DNA of 64,000 nucleotides from the NCBI GenBank assembly GCA_033762255.1, contig JANRLT010000036.1, positions 44,401 to 108,400 of the forward strand, read 5' to 3'. This stretch comes from Pirellulales bacterium (lineage in GTDB: Bacteria > Planctomycetota > Planctomycetia > Pirellulales > JALHPA01). Position 1 is the first letter of the stretch; every line of letters starts with the position of its first letter. The notes under the pieces were generated by a model. That model was not told where the DNA came from. It searched no databases and saw nothing but the letters and a program-made list of their open reading frames with translations. Position numbers and translations under genes: made by a program. This document shows positions 29,240 through 39,269 of this stretch, in pieces.

Positions 29240-30124
29240 TTATTCGACGTTTTGGATCATCTCGCGCAGCCGTTCGATGGCAGTTTTCATTTCAATGACG
29301 CGCTGGGCGATATCGACATCGGTCGATTTTGAGCCGATGGTGTTGACTTCGCGAAATAATTCCTGGATTAAAAATTCCAATTTGCGCCCCGCGCTTTCCT
29401 CGGATTGCATGATTTTGACAAACTGGGACAGGTGGCTGCGCAGTCGGACCAATTCTTCGGAAATATCGACACGTTCGGCATAGATCGTAACTTCGCGCAG
29501 TAAATCGGCGGGGTTCAGGCTGACGTGAAATTCATCGAGTGCTTTGCGAACGCGTTCCTCCAGCCGGGTGCGATAATCGGACACCGTCAAGGGTGCGCGG
29601 GTCGCAATTTGTTCAACCTGGGCGGAAAGTGTCTGGCAGTTAGCCGCGAGGTCGGCCGACATGTTGCGCCCCTCGGTTTCACGCATGGTTTGCAGGTTGG
29701 ATAAAGCCTGTTCCACGGCGCGGGCCACGACGGGCCACGCCGCCTCGGCTTGTTCCAGACTGACAGTCGCTTCATTGACCACACCCGGCAACAGCAGAAG
29801 CTGCTCCACCCCGCTTACCAGAGGCAAGCTTTGTTCCAGGCAAAATTGCCCCAATTGTTTTTGGTACGCGGTTAAAACCGCCAGATTAAGCGAATAGCAG
29901 TCTTCCGGACGCAACCGCTGCACCCGCAGATTTGCCTGGACAGTCCCGCGTTTGATTTTTTCCCTGGCTAATGCCTCGATTTGCGGCTCTAAGAGGGTAA
30001 ATCCTTCACTTGCGCGCAAGTTAAATTTAAAGTAGCGATTGTTAATTGTGCGCAGTTCCAGCGTCACCGCCAAGTTTTGATCCTGGACATGGGATTCGCC
30101 AAACCCGGTCATGCTTAGCAACAA
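29240..30124 (-). CDS. yicC: YicC/YloC-family endoribonuclease
   Basis: The family begins MIxSMTGFG; here the equivalent is TTG-encoded MLLSMTGFGESHV if TTG at 30124 is the start, with GGAGG seven bases upstream. That gives 294 residues; the frame continues farther upstream without family similarity. Recognisable parts are LELRTINNRYFKFNLR (about 25-40) and the C-terminal GRKLEFLIQELFREVNTIGSK followed by IEMKTAIERLREMIQNVE. YicC proteins are endoribonucleases implicated in RNA turnover. It precedes gmk and rpoZ, as in many bacteria. Confidence 0.92.
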   Translation of the reverse strand: MLLSMTGFGESHVQDQNLAVTLELRTINNRYFKFNLRASEGFTLLEPQIEALAREKIKRGTVQANLRVQRLRPEDCYSLNLAVLTAYQKQLGQFCLEQSLPLVSGVEQLLLLPGVVNEATVSLEQAEAAWPVVARAVEQALSNLQTMRETEGRNMSADLAANCQTLSAQVEQIATRAPLTVSDYRTRLEERVRKALDEFHVSLNPADLLREVTIYAERVDISEELVRLRSHLSQFVKIMQSEESAGRKLEFLIQELFREVNTIGSKSTDVDIAQRVIEMKTAIERLREMIQNVE

Positions 30125-30265
30125 GGAAGCGCCTCCTGGAAAATCTATTCTCGCGGGGCCACGGCAATCATTCGGATGCACAATTTTATTTTAGCTTATT
30201 TATTTCTGCGCCGGGCAATTCCCTCAGTAGCGGGCCGGGGGGAGGATTTATGCGACGCTGATGAG

Positions 30266-30829
30266 TTATTTACCAGGTTCCGCGGGGGGAGTGGAATCAG
30301 GGGGGGCGCTGGAAGATGTCGCCGGGGGTTGTTCGGCAACTGGCTGCACCGTATTACCGGGAGTAGTGGCAGCGGGCGCTGTGGTTGCGGGCGCGTTAGT
30401 CGCGGGTGTGGCTGACGCCGGGGGAGTCCCCGTGGTGGATGCGGGGGGGCTGGTTAATCCCGGCAAATTACCGGTGGCAGGTGGGACTGTGGAGGACGGC
30501 ACAGCTGCGGACGGTGTCGCTGCGGACCCAGCCCCTGGCGCCGCCGGTATTACAGGGGCAGTATTGGTGATCGTCGGCTTATTCGTGACCTGGGTTGGAG
30601 ACTGCATCAGACGAATCGCCAGCATGCAACACAAAATCCAGACCAGCGCCGTCACGATAGTTACCCGGGTGAACAAATCTCCCGCCTTGGTCCCAAACGC
30701 GCTTTGTCCCCCCCCACCGCCAAAGGCGCCGGCCAATCCGCCCCCTTTACCTTCTTGTAGGAGCACGATCAAAATCAGGAACAGCGACGACAGGACGATC
30801 AACGTGATAACAAAAAATTGCAAAAGCAT
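30266..30829 (-). CDS. secG: Preprotein translocase subunit SecG with long low-complexity tail
   Basis: Encodes 187 residues. Two membrane helices (about 4-25, 57-75) flank the SecG loop LLQEGKGGGLAGAFGGGG with SAFGTKAGD, the family signature. SecG is an accessory subunit of the SecYEG channel. From about residue 80 a Pro/Ala/Thr/Ser-rich tail of about 105 residues follows, making this protein much longer than the roughly 75-110 residues usual for SecG. The gene lies downstream of tpiA on the same strand, a common pairing. Confidence 0.93.
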   Translation of the reverse strand: MLLQFFVITLIVLSSLFLILIVLLQEGKGGGLAGAFGGGGGQSAFGTKAGDLFTRVTIVTALVWILCCMLAIRLMQSPTQVTNKPTITNTAPVIPAAPGAGSAATPSAAVPSSTVPPATGNLPGLTSPPASTTGTPPASATPATNAPATTAPAATTPGNTVQPVAEQPPATSSSAPPDSTPPAEPGK

Positions 30830-30906
30830 TGATTTTCATCTGTAAATAAAAAAAGAAAAAAATTAAAATCCAGCGGTCCCACCTGGCCCACTGGCTTGGC
30901 GGTAAC

Positions 30907-31671
30907 CTAGCTAACCTGGGCAGCCCCCTGAATAATCCCGATAAAGTCCTCAATTTTCAGGCTGGCCCCTCCCACCAAGGCTCCATCAATGTTCGGCTGG
31001 CCCAATAGCGACACGGCGTTATCAGGTTTGACGCTGCCACCATATTGAATCCGGACTAGTTGGGCGGTAGCCGGATTATACTGGTTTGCCAGCATTTTGC
31101 GAAGATCGGCATGGACCTCTTCGGCTTGTTGGGGCGTGGCGACTTTGCCCGTTCCGATCGCCCAGACTGGTTCATACGCGATCACAATGCCCGTGATTTG
31201 CTCGGCGGAAATACCCGCCAAAGAACCGCTGAACTGGCGTTGCACGACTTCCAGGGTTTGGCCCGCTTCCCTTTCAGCGAGCAATTCTCCCACGCAAACG
31301 ATGGGAATCAATCCGGCTGAGAGGGCAGCGTGCACTTTTTTATTGATGACAGCGTCGGTTTCCTGGTAAAGCGTGCGGCGTTCGCTGTGCCCTAAAATGA
31401 CGTATTTGCAACCTACGTCGATCAGCATGGCGGGGCTAATTTCGCCGGTAAAGGCCCCTTTGGCCTCGGCGCACATATTTTGGGCCCCCAGGGCCACGCT
31501 GGTCCCCGCGAGCGCGCCCCGAACCACATCCAGGTTGGTAAAGGTCGGACATACCGCCACATCAACTTGCTTATAAGCCACCGCCTGGGCCGCGACCCCC
31601 TGGGCCAAGGCCACCGATTCGCCGCGAGTAAGATGCATTTTCCAGTTGCCAGCGATGAACTTGCGACGCAT
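30907..31671 (-). CDS. tpiA: Triosephosphate isomerase
   Basis: Encodes 254 residues of a TIM barrel. RKFIAGNWKMHLTRGE carries Asn and catalytic Lys (about 11-13). ILGHSERRTLYQETD holds the electrophilic His (about 97). VIAYEPVWAIGTGKVATPQQ holds catalytic Glu (about 169) and loop 6. IQYGGSVKPDNA and GALVGGASL bind phosphate. It interconverts dihydroxyacetone phosphate and glyceraldehyde 3-phosphate. It heads the minus-strand run tpiA-secG-yicC-gmk-rpoZ. Confidence 0.98.
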   Translation of the reverse strand: MRRKFIAGNWKMHLTRGESVALAQGVAAQAVAYKQVDVAVCPTFTNLDVVRGALAGTSVALGAQNMCAEAKGAFTGEISPAMLIDVGCKYVILGHSERRTLYQETDAVINKKVHAALSAGLIPIVCVGELLAEREAGQTLEVVQRQFSGSLAGISAEQITGIVIAYEPVWAIGTGKVATPQQAEEVHADLRKMLANQYNPATAQLVRIQYGGSVKPDNAVSLLGQPNIDGALVGGASLKIEDFIGIIQGAAQVS

Positions 31672-31918
31672 AAGAGTGGTGTCCTGTGAGGATCAAAAAA
31701 GCAAAATATTGTGATCTAGGTGGTAAATACCGATAGTTATTCCCACGCACCCGCCTCGATGGGAAGTTGCTGATAATTTATCAAATTGCTGGTTGTTCGA
31801 CGAGGGCTTTCTAGTAATTGCGGCATGGAAATTGCACATAATTTTTGGTTTTTACAGCTAATTATACTTGTCCTTGCGATCGCGCTGACGTAGTTAAATT
31901 GAGATAAAAAAACGGAAT

Positions 31919-32776
31919 ATGCAGATGGAAAGATGGTTCAATCTTTTCGTGCAAACGGGGAAAGCTTGGCTGGCGGATAATGCCGCCCGGCTGGGGGCAG
32001 CGCTGGCGTTTTATAGTGTGCTGTCGCTGGCCCCGCTTTTGGTGATTGTCATAGCTATTGCCGCACTAGTGTTTGGAAAGGATGCTGCACGGGGGGCTAT
32101 CGTACATCAATTTACCGAGTTTGTCGGGCCAGAAGGGGCCGCCGCTATTCAAGATATGATTGTGCATGCCCAGCAGCCTGTGCTTGGCAGTGTGGCGTCG
32201 CTTGTGGGCATCGTGACTTTATTCTTGGGGGCGGCGGGGGTCTTTGGCGAATTGCAAGAAGCGCTCAACACGATCTGGAAAGTAAAACCCAAGTCGGATG
32301 TGGGTTTGTGGGGATATGTGCAAAACCGCTTTCTATCCTTTGCCATGGTTTTTGGCACGGGATTTATGCTCTTGATATCCCTGGTCCTCAGCGCCGGATT
32401 AAATTCACTAAGCCAATATTTTGCCGGCGATGAGTGGACGCCGTTGTGGTGGGTTCTGAATTTTTTTATATCATTCGGCGTCGTCACATTGCTGTTTGCC
32501 ATGATTTATAAGTATGTTCCGGATGCGGAAATACGCTGGAATGATGTCTGGGTGGGAGCAATTTTGACGGCTTTATTATTTACCATTGGCAAGACGCTCA
32601 TTGGACTTTATTTGGGGAGCGCGGGAGTAGGTTCGGCTTATGGCGCGGCGGGATCGCTCGTGGTCCTTTTAGTGTGGATCTATTATTCTGCTCAAATTCT
32701 ATTTTTTGGCGCGGAGTTTACGCATATCTATGCGCAAAATTATGGCGAAAAAATCTTACCCGCTGAAAATGCCTAA
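31919..32776 (+). CDS. YihY/BrkB-family inner-membrane protein
   Basis: Encodes 285 residues with about six hydrophobic segments. Family features are DNAARLGAALAFYSVLSLAP (about 20-39), the FGELQEALNTIWKVKPK segment (about 108), WVGAILTALLFTIGKTLIGL and a C-terminal LVWIYYSAQILFFGAEFTHIYA. Members were once called ribonuclease BN in error; the true role is unknown, possibly transport. The gene is divergent from tpiA, with 247 bases between them for both promoters. Confidence 0.92.
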   Translation: MQMERWFNLFVQTGKAWLADNAARLGAALAFYSVLSLAPLLVIVIAIAALVFGKDAARGAIVHQFTEFVGPEGAAAIQDMIVHAQQPVLGSVASLVGIVTLFLGAAGVFGELQEALNTIWKVKPKSDVGLWGYVQNRFLSFAMVFGTGFMLLISLVLSAGLNSLSQYFAGDEWTPLWWVLNFFISFGVVTLLFAMIYKYVPDAEIRWNDVWVGAILTALLFTIGKTLIGLYLGSAGVGSAYGAAGSLVVLLVWIYYSAQILFFGAEFTHIYAQNYGEKILPAENA

Positions 32777-32987
32777 TTCATGGGTGTAGCCGTCCGACAA
32801 ACGGCTTAGCTCGACGCTAATCGTATCATTGACAACCCGCGGAAATAGCGGGTGTGTGGTTGCGTCAAAACTCGGTATTCCTCCGACGCAATGTCATGTT
32901 TCCAGTAGCGTTGACCACTTTAACGCAGCCAAATAGTTGGTATTATAAGCGTTTTAGGGACACCTTTGGATAACACTACCTCTCGCC

Positions 32988-33962
32988 ATGACGGACTACG
33001 ATTGTTTATGCCTGGGGGTGATCGTGGTGGATCATCTTTGTACGCCCATACCGCGGATGCCGCGGCCCGGCGAGTTGGTCCTGGCGCGCGACTTACCCCT
33101 GAGCATTGGCGGATTAGCGGCGAATGCGGCGATCGATTTGGCCAAGCAAGACTATCGGGTGGCGATTGCCGGAGCTATTGGCCAGGATTTATTTGGCGAT
33201 TTCGCGCTCCAGACATTGGCGGCCGCCAATGTCCAGACCGCTCCCTTGCGGCGATTGCCCGATGTGGCGACCTCTGGCACGCTAATTCTGAACATTGAGG
33301 GGGAAGATCGCCGCTTTATCCACACCCGCGGGGCAAATGCGTTGGTCAAGGCGGATGACCTACCCGCGAATCTGCCAGCAAGTTGCCGCGTGCTTTACAT
33401 TGGCGGTTTTTTATTGATGCCGGAACTAGAACGCCAGGATCAGTTTCGCCAGCATCTGCAAAAATTACGTCAACAAGGGGTAAAAATTGTGTTGGATGTT
33501 GTCGTTCCGGGGACGGGGAATGCCGGGGAACTGGCTTATTGGCCCAGCTTTGAGCACATTTTGCCCGTTGTGGATTATTTTTTGCCAAATAGCGACGAGG
33601 CGGAACTGATCACGGGATTGACCGATCCCGCCGCCCAGGCGGAAAAGTTTTTGTCCGCGGGTGCAGGGACGGTGGTCATCACCCTGGGAGCCCAGGGAAC
33701 ATATGCCGCTTCGCGGTCGGAGCGCCTGCGCGGGGGGTGTTATCCCATGGAATACGTCGGCGGGACCGGTTCGGGGGATGCCTTTGATGCGGGATTTATC
33801 GCCGGGTTGCTGCGGGGAGAGGATTTGCGGGGCTGCATCCGGTGGGGAAGCGTGTTGGGGGCTAGCTGTGTCCGCGCGTTGAGCGCGACTGACGGGGTTT
33901 TTACGCGGGTCGAGGCGGAGGAATTCCTGGCACGGCATGAACTGCCGCTCACCAACTGCTAA
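32988..33962 (+). CDS. PfkB-family carbohydrate/nucleoside kinase
   Basis: Encodes 324 residues. The start LCLGVIVVDHLC and the di-glycine LSIGGLAANAAIDLAKQ (about 37-53) are ribokinase-fold substrate elements. The C-terminal YVGGTGSGDAFDAGFIAGLL (about 256-275) contains the anion hole and catalytic Asp. NSDEAELITGL and VVITLGAQGTYA complete the ATP-binding lobe. It should phosphorylate a sugar or nucleoside; the substrate cannot be told. It is isolated between yihY and argC, with 143 bases before argC. Confidence 0.92.
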   Translation: MTDYDCLCLGVIVVDHLCTPIPRMPRPGELVLARDLPLSIGGLAANAAIDLAKQDYRVAIAGAIGQDLFGDFALQTLAAANVQTAPLRRLPDVATSGTLILNIEGEDRRFIHTRGANALVKADDLPANLPASCRVLYIGGFLLMPELERQDQFRQHLQKLRQQGVKIVLDVVVPGTGNAGELAYWPSFEHILPVVDYFLPNSDEAELITGLTDPAAQAEKFLSAGAGTVVITLGAQGTYAASRSERLRGGCYPMEYVGGTGSGDAFDAGFIAGLLRGEDLRGCIRWGSVLGASCVRALSATDGVFTRVEAEEFLARHELPLTNC

Positions 33963-34105
33963 GGTATGCGTGACATTTACGTGGCGAAGTTTATTTGTAG
34001 GCGGCAGGTATTTGCCAGAACCTCTCTGGCGTCACGTGTGTCCCTCTGTTCCACCGGACGAGAGTCTTTAAACCAGCACTAGCTCATTTTTTGCTCAATT
34101 AAACC

Positions 34106-35131
34106 ATGCCAAGTCCAGTGGGGAAAATTCGGGTTGCCGTGTTAGGGGCCACCGGCTACACCGCGCTCGAACTCATTAAAATTTTGCTGCGGCATCCGCA
34201 TGTGCAGATCACCGCCGCAACCAGCCGGTCCGAGCAAAAGCCCATCGGGCTGGTGCATCAGTCGCTAGCGGGGAGACTAGATTTGCGGCTGGAGGATCTT
34301 TCACCGGCCCAACTGGCCGAGCGCGCCGATTGCATTTTTAGCTGTTTGCCCCATGGTGTGACTGCCGATCTGGTTCCAGAATTATTGTCCCATGGCCTAA
34401 AAATCGTCGATTTTAGCGCCGATTATCGATTGGATGACGGGGCCACCTATCTGGAATGGTACGATCACCCCCATGCCGACCCCGCGCGGCTGGGCCAAGT
34501 GGTCTATGGCCTGCCAGAGTTATTTGGTCCGCAAATTCGGGGCGCCAATTTGGTGGCTAATAATGGCTGTTATACGGCCACGGCTATTCTGGCCCTGGCA
34601 CCGCTCGTCCAAGAGCAACTCATCGAGACGAGGGATATTATTATCGACGCCAAAAGCGGTGTTTCAGGCGCGGGACGCGCGGCCAAGCAAAATTTACTGT
34701 ATTGCGAATGCAACGAAAGCCTGTCAGCCTATGGCGTGGGGAAGCACCGCCATACGCCGGAAATCGAGCAGATTGTGCGGCGATACACGGGCCAGTCGAT
34801 TGAGGTGATCTTTACCCCGCATCTTGTGCCAATGGATCGCGGGATCTTGGCCACGATTTATAGCCGACCCACCCGGAAGGTCACCATGCATGAGATCTTG
34901 GATTTATACCGCGAGTTTTACCGTCCCCATCCCTTTGTTACCGTGGTCGAGCATCTCCCCGCGACCAAGGATGTTAGCGGGACCAACTATTGCCATTTGA
35001 CCGCGCGGATTGTCCGGGGACGAATTATCACCATCGCCTGCCTGGACAATCTGATCAAAGGTGCCTCCGGCGGCGCGGTGCAAAACTTTAACTGGATGTA
35101 TGGGTTTGATGAGACACTGGGCCTGATATGA
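34106..35131 (+). CDS. argC: N-acetyl-gamma-glutamyl-phosphate reductase
   Basis: Encodes 341 residues. The NADP fold is [20 protein letters not shown] (9-28). Catalytic Cys155 lies in [13 protein letters not shown], where the family often has [18 protein letters not shown] and HRHTPEIEQ (catalytic-dyad His region) follow, then [14 protein letters not shown]. It reduces N-acetylglutamyl phosphate to the semialdehyde in arginine synthesis. argJ lies 159 bases downstream on the same strand. Confidence 0.97.
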   Translation: MPSPVGKIRVAVLGATGYTALELIKILLRHPHVQITAATSRSEQKPIGLVHQSLAGRLDLRLEDLSPAQLAERADCIFSCLPHGVTADLVPELLSHGLKIVDFSADYRLDDGATYLEWYDHPHADPARLGQVVYGLPELFGPQIRGANLVANNGCYTATAILALAPLVQEQLIETRDIIIDAKSGVSGAGRAAKQNLLYCECNESLSAYGVGKHRHTPEIEQIVRRYTGQSIEVIFTPHLVPMDRGILATIYSRPTRKVTMHEILDLYREFYRPHPFVTVVEHLPATKDVSGTNYCHLTARIVRGRIITIACLDNLIKGASGGAVQNFNWMYGFDETLGLI

Positions 35132-35165
35132 GCGGGCCGGAGAGAGGGGCAAGTGGATAGTGGAT

Positions 35166-35225
35166 AGGGTGCTGGGGAGCAGGGTTGCTGGGGAGCTAGG
35201 GGGCAGGGGTGCTGGGGAGCAGGGG
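35166..35225. repeat. Short G-rich direct repeat between argC and argJ
   Basis: Three imperfect tandem copies of a unit like GGTGCTGGGGAGCAGGG run across 35166-35225. It is the only notable structure in the argC-argJ gap. G runs could form G-quadruplex-like structure, but this is only a possibility. Confidence 0.6.
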
Positions 35226-35290
35226 ATATCATATTCCGTTACGTGTACTATTTTTTGATCACAACCAAAAACCACATTCCCAAAACCACA

Positions 35291-36484
35291 ATGCATCCAG
35301 AACAGACGCTTCCTCGCGGTTTTCGCCTGACCAGTGTCGCCTGCGGTATCAAAAAAAGCGGACGCCATGACTGCGTCTTAATCATCAGCGACCCCCCCGC
35401 CGTGGCGGCGGGCGTCTATACCAAAAATCTGGTCTTCGCCGCGCCGGTGGAACTTGATCGAGCGCGGACACCGGGAAGCGACTTTGTCGCGCTGGTCATT
35501 AACTCCGGCAATGCCAACGCCTGCACTGGCGCCCGGGGTCTGGCCGATGCCACCCGCATGGCTGAATTAGCCGCCGCGACAGTCGGCGCGCGGGGGGATC
35601 AGGCCTTGGTCATGTCGACCGGTATTATCGGCGAATTTTTACCCTTGGAGAAGATTGCCGCTGGTATCTCCGCCTGCGCGGCTCAGTTAGGTAACACCCC
35701 CGCGGATTTACTTTTGGCCGCCCAAGGCATGATGACCACCGACAGCGTCCCCAAGATTGTCAGTCGCCAAGTGCCCATTGGTGGCCAGCGGGTCACTTTT
35801 TGCGGATTGGCCAAGGGAGCCGCCATGATCGCCCCCAATATGGGGACGATGCTAGCGGCCATCATGACGGATGCCGCCCTGGAACCTAGCGCCGCGCAAC
35901 AGGCCCTTCATTCCGCCGTCGAGGTCACCTTTAACTGCATTAGCGTCGATGGCCACATGAGCACCAACGACACGGTGTTGCTATTGGCTAATGGTGCAAG
36001 CGGCGTGAGCGTTGGTCCGGCGGAGTTGGGGGAATTTCAGGCGGCCTTGACCAGTGTGCTAGAGGAGTTGGCCCGCATGATTCCCGCCGATGGCGAGGGA
36101 ACCACCCATGTGCTGGCGATTACCGCCCGCGGGTGCCGGGATTTGGCCAGCGCGCGGCAAATCGCCAAGTGTGTGGCCGATAGCCCGCTGGTCAAATGCG
36201 CCATGCATGGCGCCGACCCCAACTGGGGGCGGATAGTCTCGGCGGCGGGATACGCGGGTGTGGCGTTTGACCCCGCGAAAGTTGATCTGCGGTTGAATGG
36301 CTTTTTGCTGTATCAGCGGGGAGTTCCGCAAAGCTTTGACGCGGAGGCGGTGTCCCGATCGATCCGCGACCACAAAGATGTGGAAATCGTGCTCACTTTT
36401 GGCGAAGGAACCGCGGAAATTACCTACTGGACGGCGGATCTGACGGCCGAATATGTGCGTTTGAACGCCGATTACCACACGTAA
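35291..36484 (+). CDS. argJ: Glutamate N-acetyltransferase / amino-acid acetyltransferase
   Basis: ATG at 35291 gives 397 residues. The self-cleavage site is in [20 protein letters not shown]; the threonine before Met-Leu is the nucleophile that splits the precursor into alpha and beta chains. Other family parts are [11 protein letters not shown] (about 77), [27 protein letters not shown] and [17 protein letters not shown]. It transfers acetyl from N-acetylornithine to glutamate, making the pathway cyclic. Together with argC it forms part of arginine synthesis; argB and argD are not in the window. Confidence 0.97.
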   Translation: MHPEQTLPRGFRLTSVACGIKKSGRHDCVLIISDPPAVAAGVYTKNLVFAAPVELDRARTPGSDFVALVINSGNANACTGARGLADATRMAELAAATVGARGDQALVMSTGIIGEFLPLEKIAAGISACAAQLGNTPADLLLAAQGMMTTDSVPKIVSRQVPIGGQRVTFCGLAKGAAMIAPNMGTMLAAIMTDAALEPSAAQQALHSAVEVTFNCISVDGHMSTNDTVLLLANGASGVSVGPAELGEFQAALTSVLEELARMIPADGEGTTHVLAITARGCRDLASARQIAKCVADSPLVKCAMHGADPNWGRIVSAAGYAGVAFDPAKVDLRLNGFLLYQRGVPQSFDAEAVSRSIRDHKDVEIVLTFGEGTAEITYWTADLTAEYVRLNADYHT

Positions 36485-36546
36485 GTAGATAGCATGCTGT
36501 GCATTGTTAAAAATGCCGCAGCAATCTTGGCCCTTGCCTTAATCTG

Positions 36547-37893
36547 TTATTTTGAGTCGCCTACAGTCCCTGGCAAGCTTGCGGGACTTTTGTCCAGGTT
36601 TTGTAGTAGCCAGGGGCTGATTAACTCTGCCACCGCGGCGTGTCCCGCTTGGTTCCAATGTCCCAGATCGGGATTTGCCGCGGTGCCATGCAGCGGCTGG
36701 CCTAGCTTTTTAGCGATGTTGTGCAACTGCGGCGCCAGCGTCAGGCGGCTAATCCCGAGTTCGTCGCAATAGCTGCCAATATGCCGATCGGGAGCATACA
36801 AATCGGCAACCCCTAACCGGGCAAGAGCTGTCGTTTGCCGCGCCTGATCCGGGGAAGCCTGCAAACTAGTGGATAACGTCACCACCATAAACTTTGCCCC
36901 CGTGCTTTGCACCTCGCGGTTTAATTCACGCAGGCCTAGTTCGGTAATCCGCCATGCCTGCTGCCAGCGGGGATCATGGCCCGGATCGCGGTATACGCCA
37001 TCATACAAGCCAGCCTCCGTGGCGGATTGAGTGGTGGATTGTTCCTCGCGCTTTAAATAATAATTCACCAATGCCAGCGAGCGGGGCAGATAACACAATT
37101 GTCCCAACCGCGTCGTGTCGAGGAGGGAGGGGAGCCAGCTTTTCCATCCACGGGTATGGGAAAGATAGTAGGGAGATTTCAAAAAACGATTGTCGAGCGT
37201 CAAGACGTCCCCGGCAAGGGTAAAATAAGGACGCTCCCGCGGATCAATTTCCGGCGAATTATCGCTAATATCATTCCCCAAAAACATCGCCAGCAGCACC
37301 ACGTCCGGTTGGTATTGCCGCACTACTTCCCTCCACACCAGCGTCTGCTGGGCCAGGCCATATCCATTGACGCCAAAATTAAGCACTTGCACTTGTTGTC
37401 CGGTGGGGAGCGCGGCGCTTAGTTTATTTTCCAAAAGTTGGCAATAGGTTTGATCCAAAGGGACCTGATGCGCGGCGGTAAACGAATCGCCCAGAACCGC
37501 GATGCGTAGCGTCCCCGGGGGCTTGGCGACTGTTCGCTCAAGATCCCGAAATCCAGCCGAGTTGATGGCGTTCCAGGCTACACCCTCCAGCCGATACCAC
37601 CCCGCGACATTCGGCCGCAAAGCCGTTCCATAAACGGAGTGAGGCGCATAAAAGATAGGGGCGCTAAACCCGCCGATACGCAGGCAGATTTCGGCAAGTA
37701 GCAGTGCCACCACCAGGCCCAGCCCCAGGGCCAGTAGCTTTCCCCGCCAAGTCGCCGCGGGGCGGGAGGTCGCGGGCTGCCGCAAGAGTGCGGAAGGTGT
37801 CGCCGTTTGTGCGTCCGACTCGCTTCCGAGGGGGATATCCGATACTTGGGGGGACGGCGCATCCTCGGCGGCTGTTGTGGTTGGAACGGGCAT
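36547..37893 (-). CDS. Membrane-anchored SGNH/GDSL hydrolase
   Basis: Encodes 448 residues. A cytoplasmic Ser/Pro/Ala-rich start (1-48) precedes one membrane helix LLALGLGLVVALLLAEICLR (about 53-72). The hydrolase domain follows: block I AVLGDSFTAAHQVPL with nucleophile Ser, VLNFGVNGYG (block II), FLGNDISDNSP (block III, Asn) and DLGHWNQAGHAAVAEL (block V, Asp and His). This places the catalytic domain outside the membrane, where such enzymes often deacylate glycans or lipids; the substrate is unknown. It converges with argJ, with 62 bases between. Confidence 0.9.
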   Translation of the reverse strand: MPVPTTTAAEDAPSPQVSDIPLGSESDAQTATPSALLRQPATSRPAATWRGKLLALGLGLVVALLLAEICLRIGGFSAPIFYAPHSVYGTALRPNVAGWYRLEGVAWNAINSAGFRDLERTVAKPPGTLRIAVLGDSFTAAHQVPLDQTYCQLLENKLSAALPTGQQVQVLNFGVNGYGLAQQTLVWREVVRQYQPDVVLLAMFLGNDISDNSPEIDPRERPYFTLAGDVLTLDNRFLKSPYYLSHTRGWKSWLPSLLDTTRLGQLCYLPRSLALVNYYLKREEQSTTQSATEAGLYDGVYRDPGHDPRWQQAWRITELGLRELNREVQSTGAKFMVVTLSTSLQASPDQARQTTALARLGVADLYAPDRHIGSYCDELGISRLTLAPQLHNIAKKLGQPLHGTAANPDLGHWNQAGHAAVAELISPWLLQNLDKSPASLPGTVGDSK

Positions 37894-37996
37894 GCCGCCG
37901 GATATTATTTACAAGGGTGCGATATCACTGGAAAACCATATCTCTGTGATAATTGAAAATTTTCCAGATGCAAGGCTTTTTTTGACCGTGGCGCGC

Positions 37997-39001
37997 TTAG
38001 ATTCCGCGGTGTAGACGCAATTCCGCTAAAATTCGCTCAAGATCGGCGGGTAGGGGGGCGGTAAATGTCAATTCGCGGCCATCCCCCGGATGCTCAAACG
38101 TTATCCGCCGCGCGTGCAACGCTTGCCGATCGAGCAAAACTTCTTGATCCTCCACCGCGGTGGAGGTAAACCTTTTGCGCAGCTCGCCACGGGTGATTTG
38201 CGACCGGCCTCCGTATAACTTGTCGCACAACACCGGGCATTGAATGTGGGATAAGTGAACCCGAATTTGGTGGGTGCGCCCCGTGCGCGGCAGCAATTGC
38301 AAGGCGCTAAATCCGTCAAACCGTTCCGTCACCTCATATTGGGTCTGGGCCGGTCGACTGGTGGCATGATCCCGCCGAATGGCCATTTTTTCTCGTTGAT
38401 AGGGATGAATGCCAATCGGTTGGTCGATGAGATCGCGATCCCAGGCGGGGGTTCCGACCACAATGGCAAAATACTCCTTGCCCACATCACGCTGCTCAAA
38501 CTGTTCGGCCAGGGCAAAATGCGCGGCGTCGGTCTTGGCCACAATAATCACGCCACTGGTGTCCCGATCCAACCGGTGCACAATTCCGGGACGCGTGGGT
38601 CCTCCGGCTTGGCTTAGTTTCTCAAAATGAAACGCCAGCGCGCTGGTCAATGTTCCCGCCCAATGCCCCCGCGCGGGATGCACCACCATTCCCGGCGGTT
38701 TGTTTACCACGGCCAAGAGGTCATCTTCATATAGCAAATCCAGGGGAATTTCCTCTGGTTGGGGGCCGGCCGCGGGAGCCGCGGGTAGCGTCAATTGCAC
38801 GATATCGCCCGCGCGCAGGCGATAAGCGACCTTGATGGGACTAGTCTGACCGTTGATTTTTACCAGGTTGCCCATGATCGCTTTGCGTAGTTGGACCCGG
38901 CTATATTGGTCAAACCTTTCCGCCAAAAAAGCATCCAGCCGCACGCCCGCTTCCGCGGGATCGACGGTATATTCCACTTGATCGCCGGCGCGTGGTGTCA
39001 T
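37997..39001 (-). CDS. rluD: Ribosomal large subunit pseudouridine synthase (RluD family)
   Basis: ATG at 39001 (MTPRAGDQVEYTV) gives 334 residues; the frame runs to 39112 but the extra N-terminus has no family match. S4 RNA-binding domain: GVRLDAFLAERFDQYSRVQL (about 17-36). Catalytic domain: NKPPGMVVHPARGHWAGTL, then GIVHRLDRDTSGVIIVAKT with the essential Asp in HRLDRDTSG, and LLPRTGRTHQIRVHL. Family members make pseudouridines in helix 69 of 23S rRNA (RluD) or related sites (RluC). The S4 domain and sequence favour RluD, but exact positions are unproven. Confidence 0.9.
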   Translation of the reverse strand: MTPRAGDQVEYTVDPAEAGVRLDAFLAERFDQYSRVQLRKAIMGNLVKINGQTSPIKVAYRLRAGDIVQLTLPAAPAAGPQPEEIPLDLLYEDDLLAVVNKPPGMVVHPARGHWAGTLTSALAFHFEKLSQAGGPTRPGIVHRLDRDTSGVIIVAKTDAAHFALAEQFEQRDVGKEYFAIVVGTPAWDRDLIDQPIGIHPYQREKMAIRRDHATSRPAQTQYEVTERFDGFSALQLLPRTGRTHQIRVHLSHIQCPVLCDKLYGGRSQITRGELRKRFTSTAVEDQEVLLDRQALHARRITFEHPGDGRELTFTAPLPADLERILAELRLHRGI

Positions 39002-39269
39002 GATGGGCAGCGCGGTGATCGGCTGGAGCAAAGGTAAAGAGGCGTTAGCGAACGAAGGGTGATGATGGACGGCAACCAGCGTTGGCAATTTTTTTGCTCG
39101 GGGCATCCTCAAGCTGTTGGCTAGCCAGATGTGTGGTCAGCCAAGTTGGGTAAATATCCCGACCAGAACACGTCGAATCAGTATCACTTAAACTAGGTAA
39201 TAGGCATTTTTATGGGACAAGCCCCCCGCCATGAATATATCCACTATTCTAAGCACATCCCATGGAGAG

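Noticed and set aside
30261..30845. Plus-strand ORF of 194 codons
   Set aside because: Exact shadow of secG; its Gly/Ala/Val-rich product mirrors the low-complexity tail.
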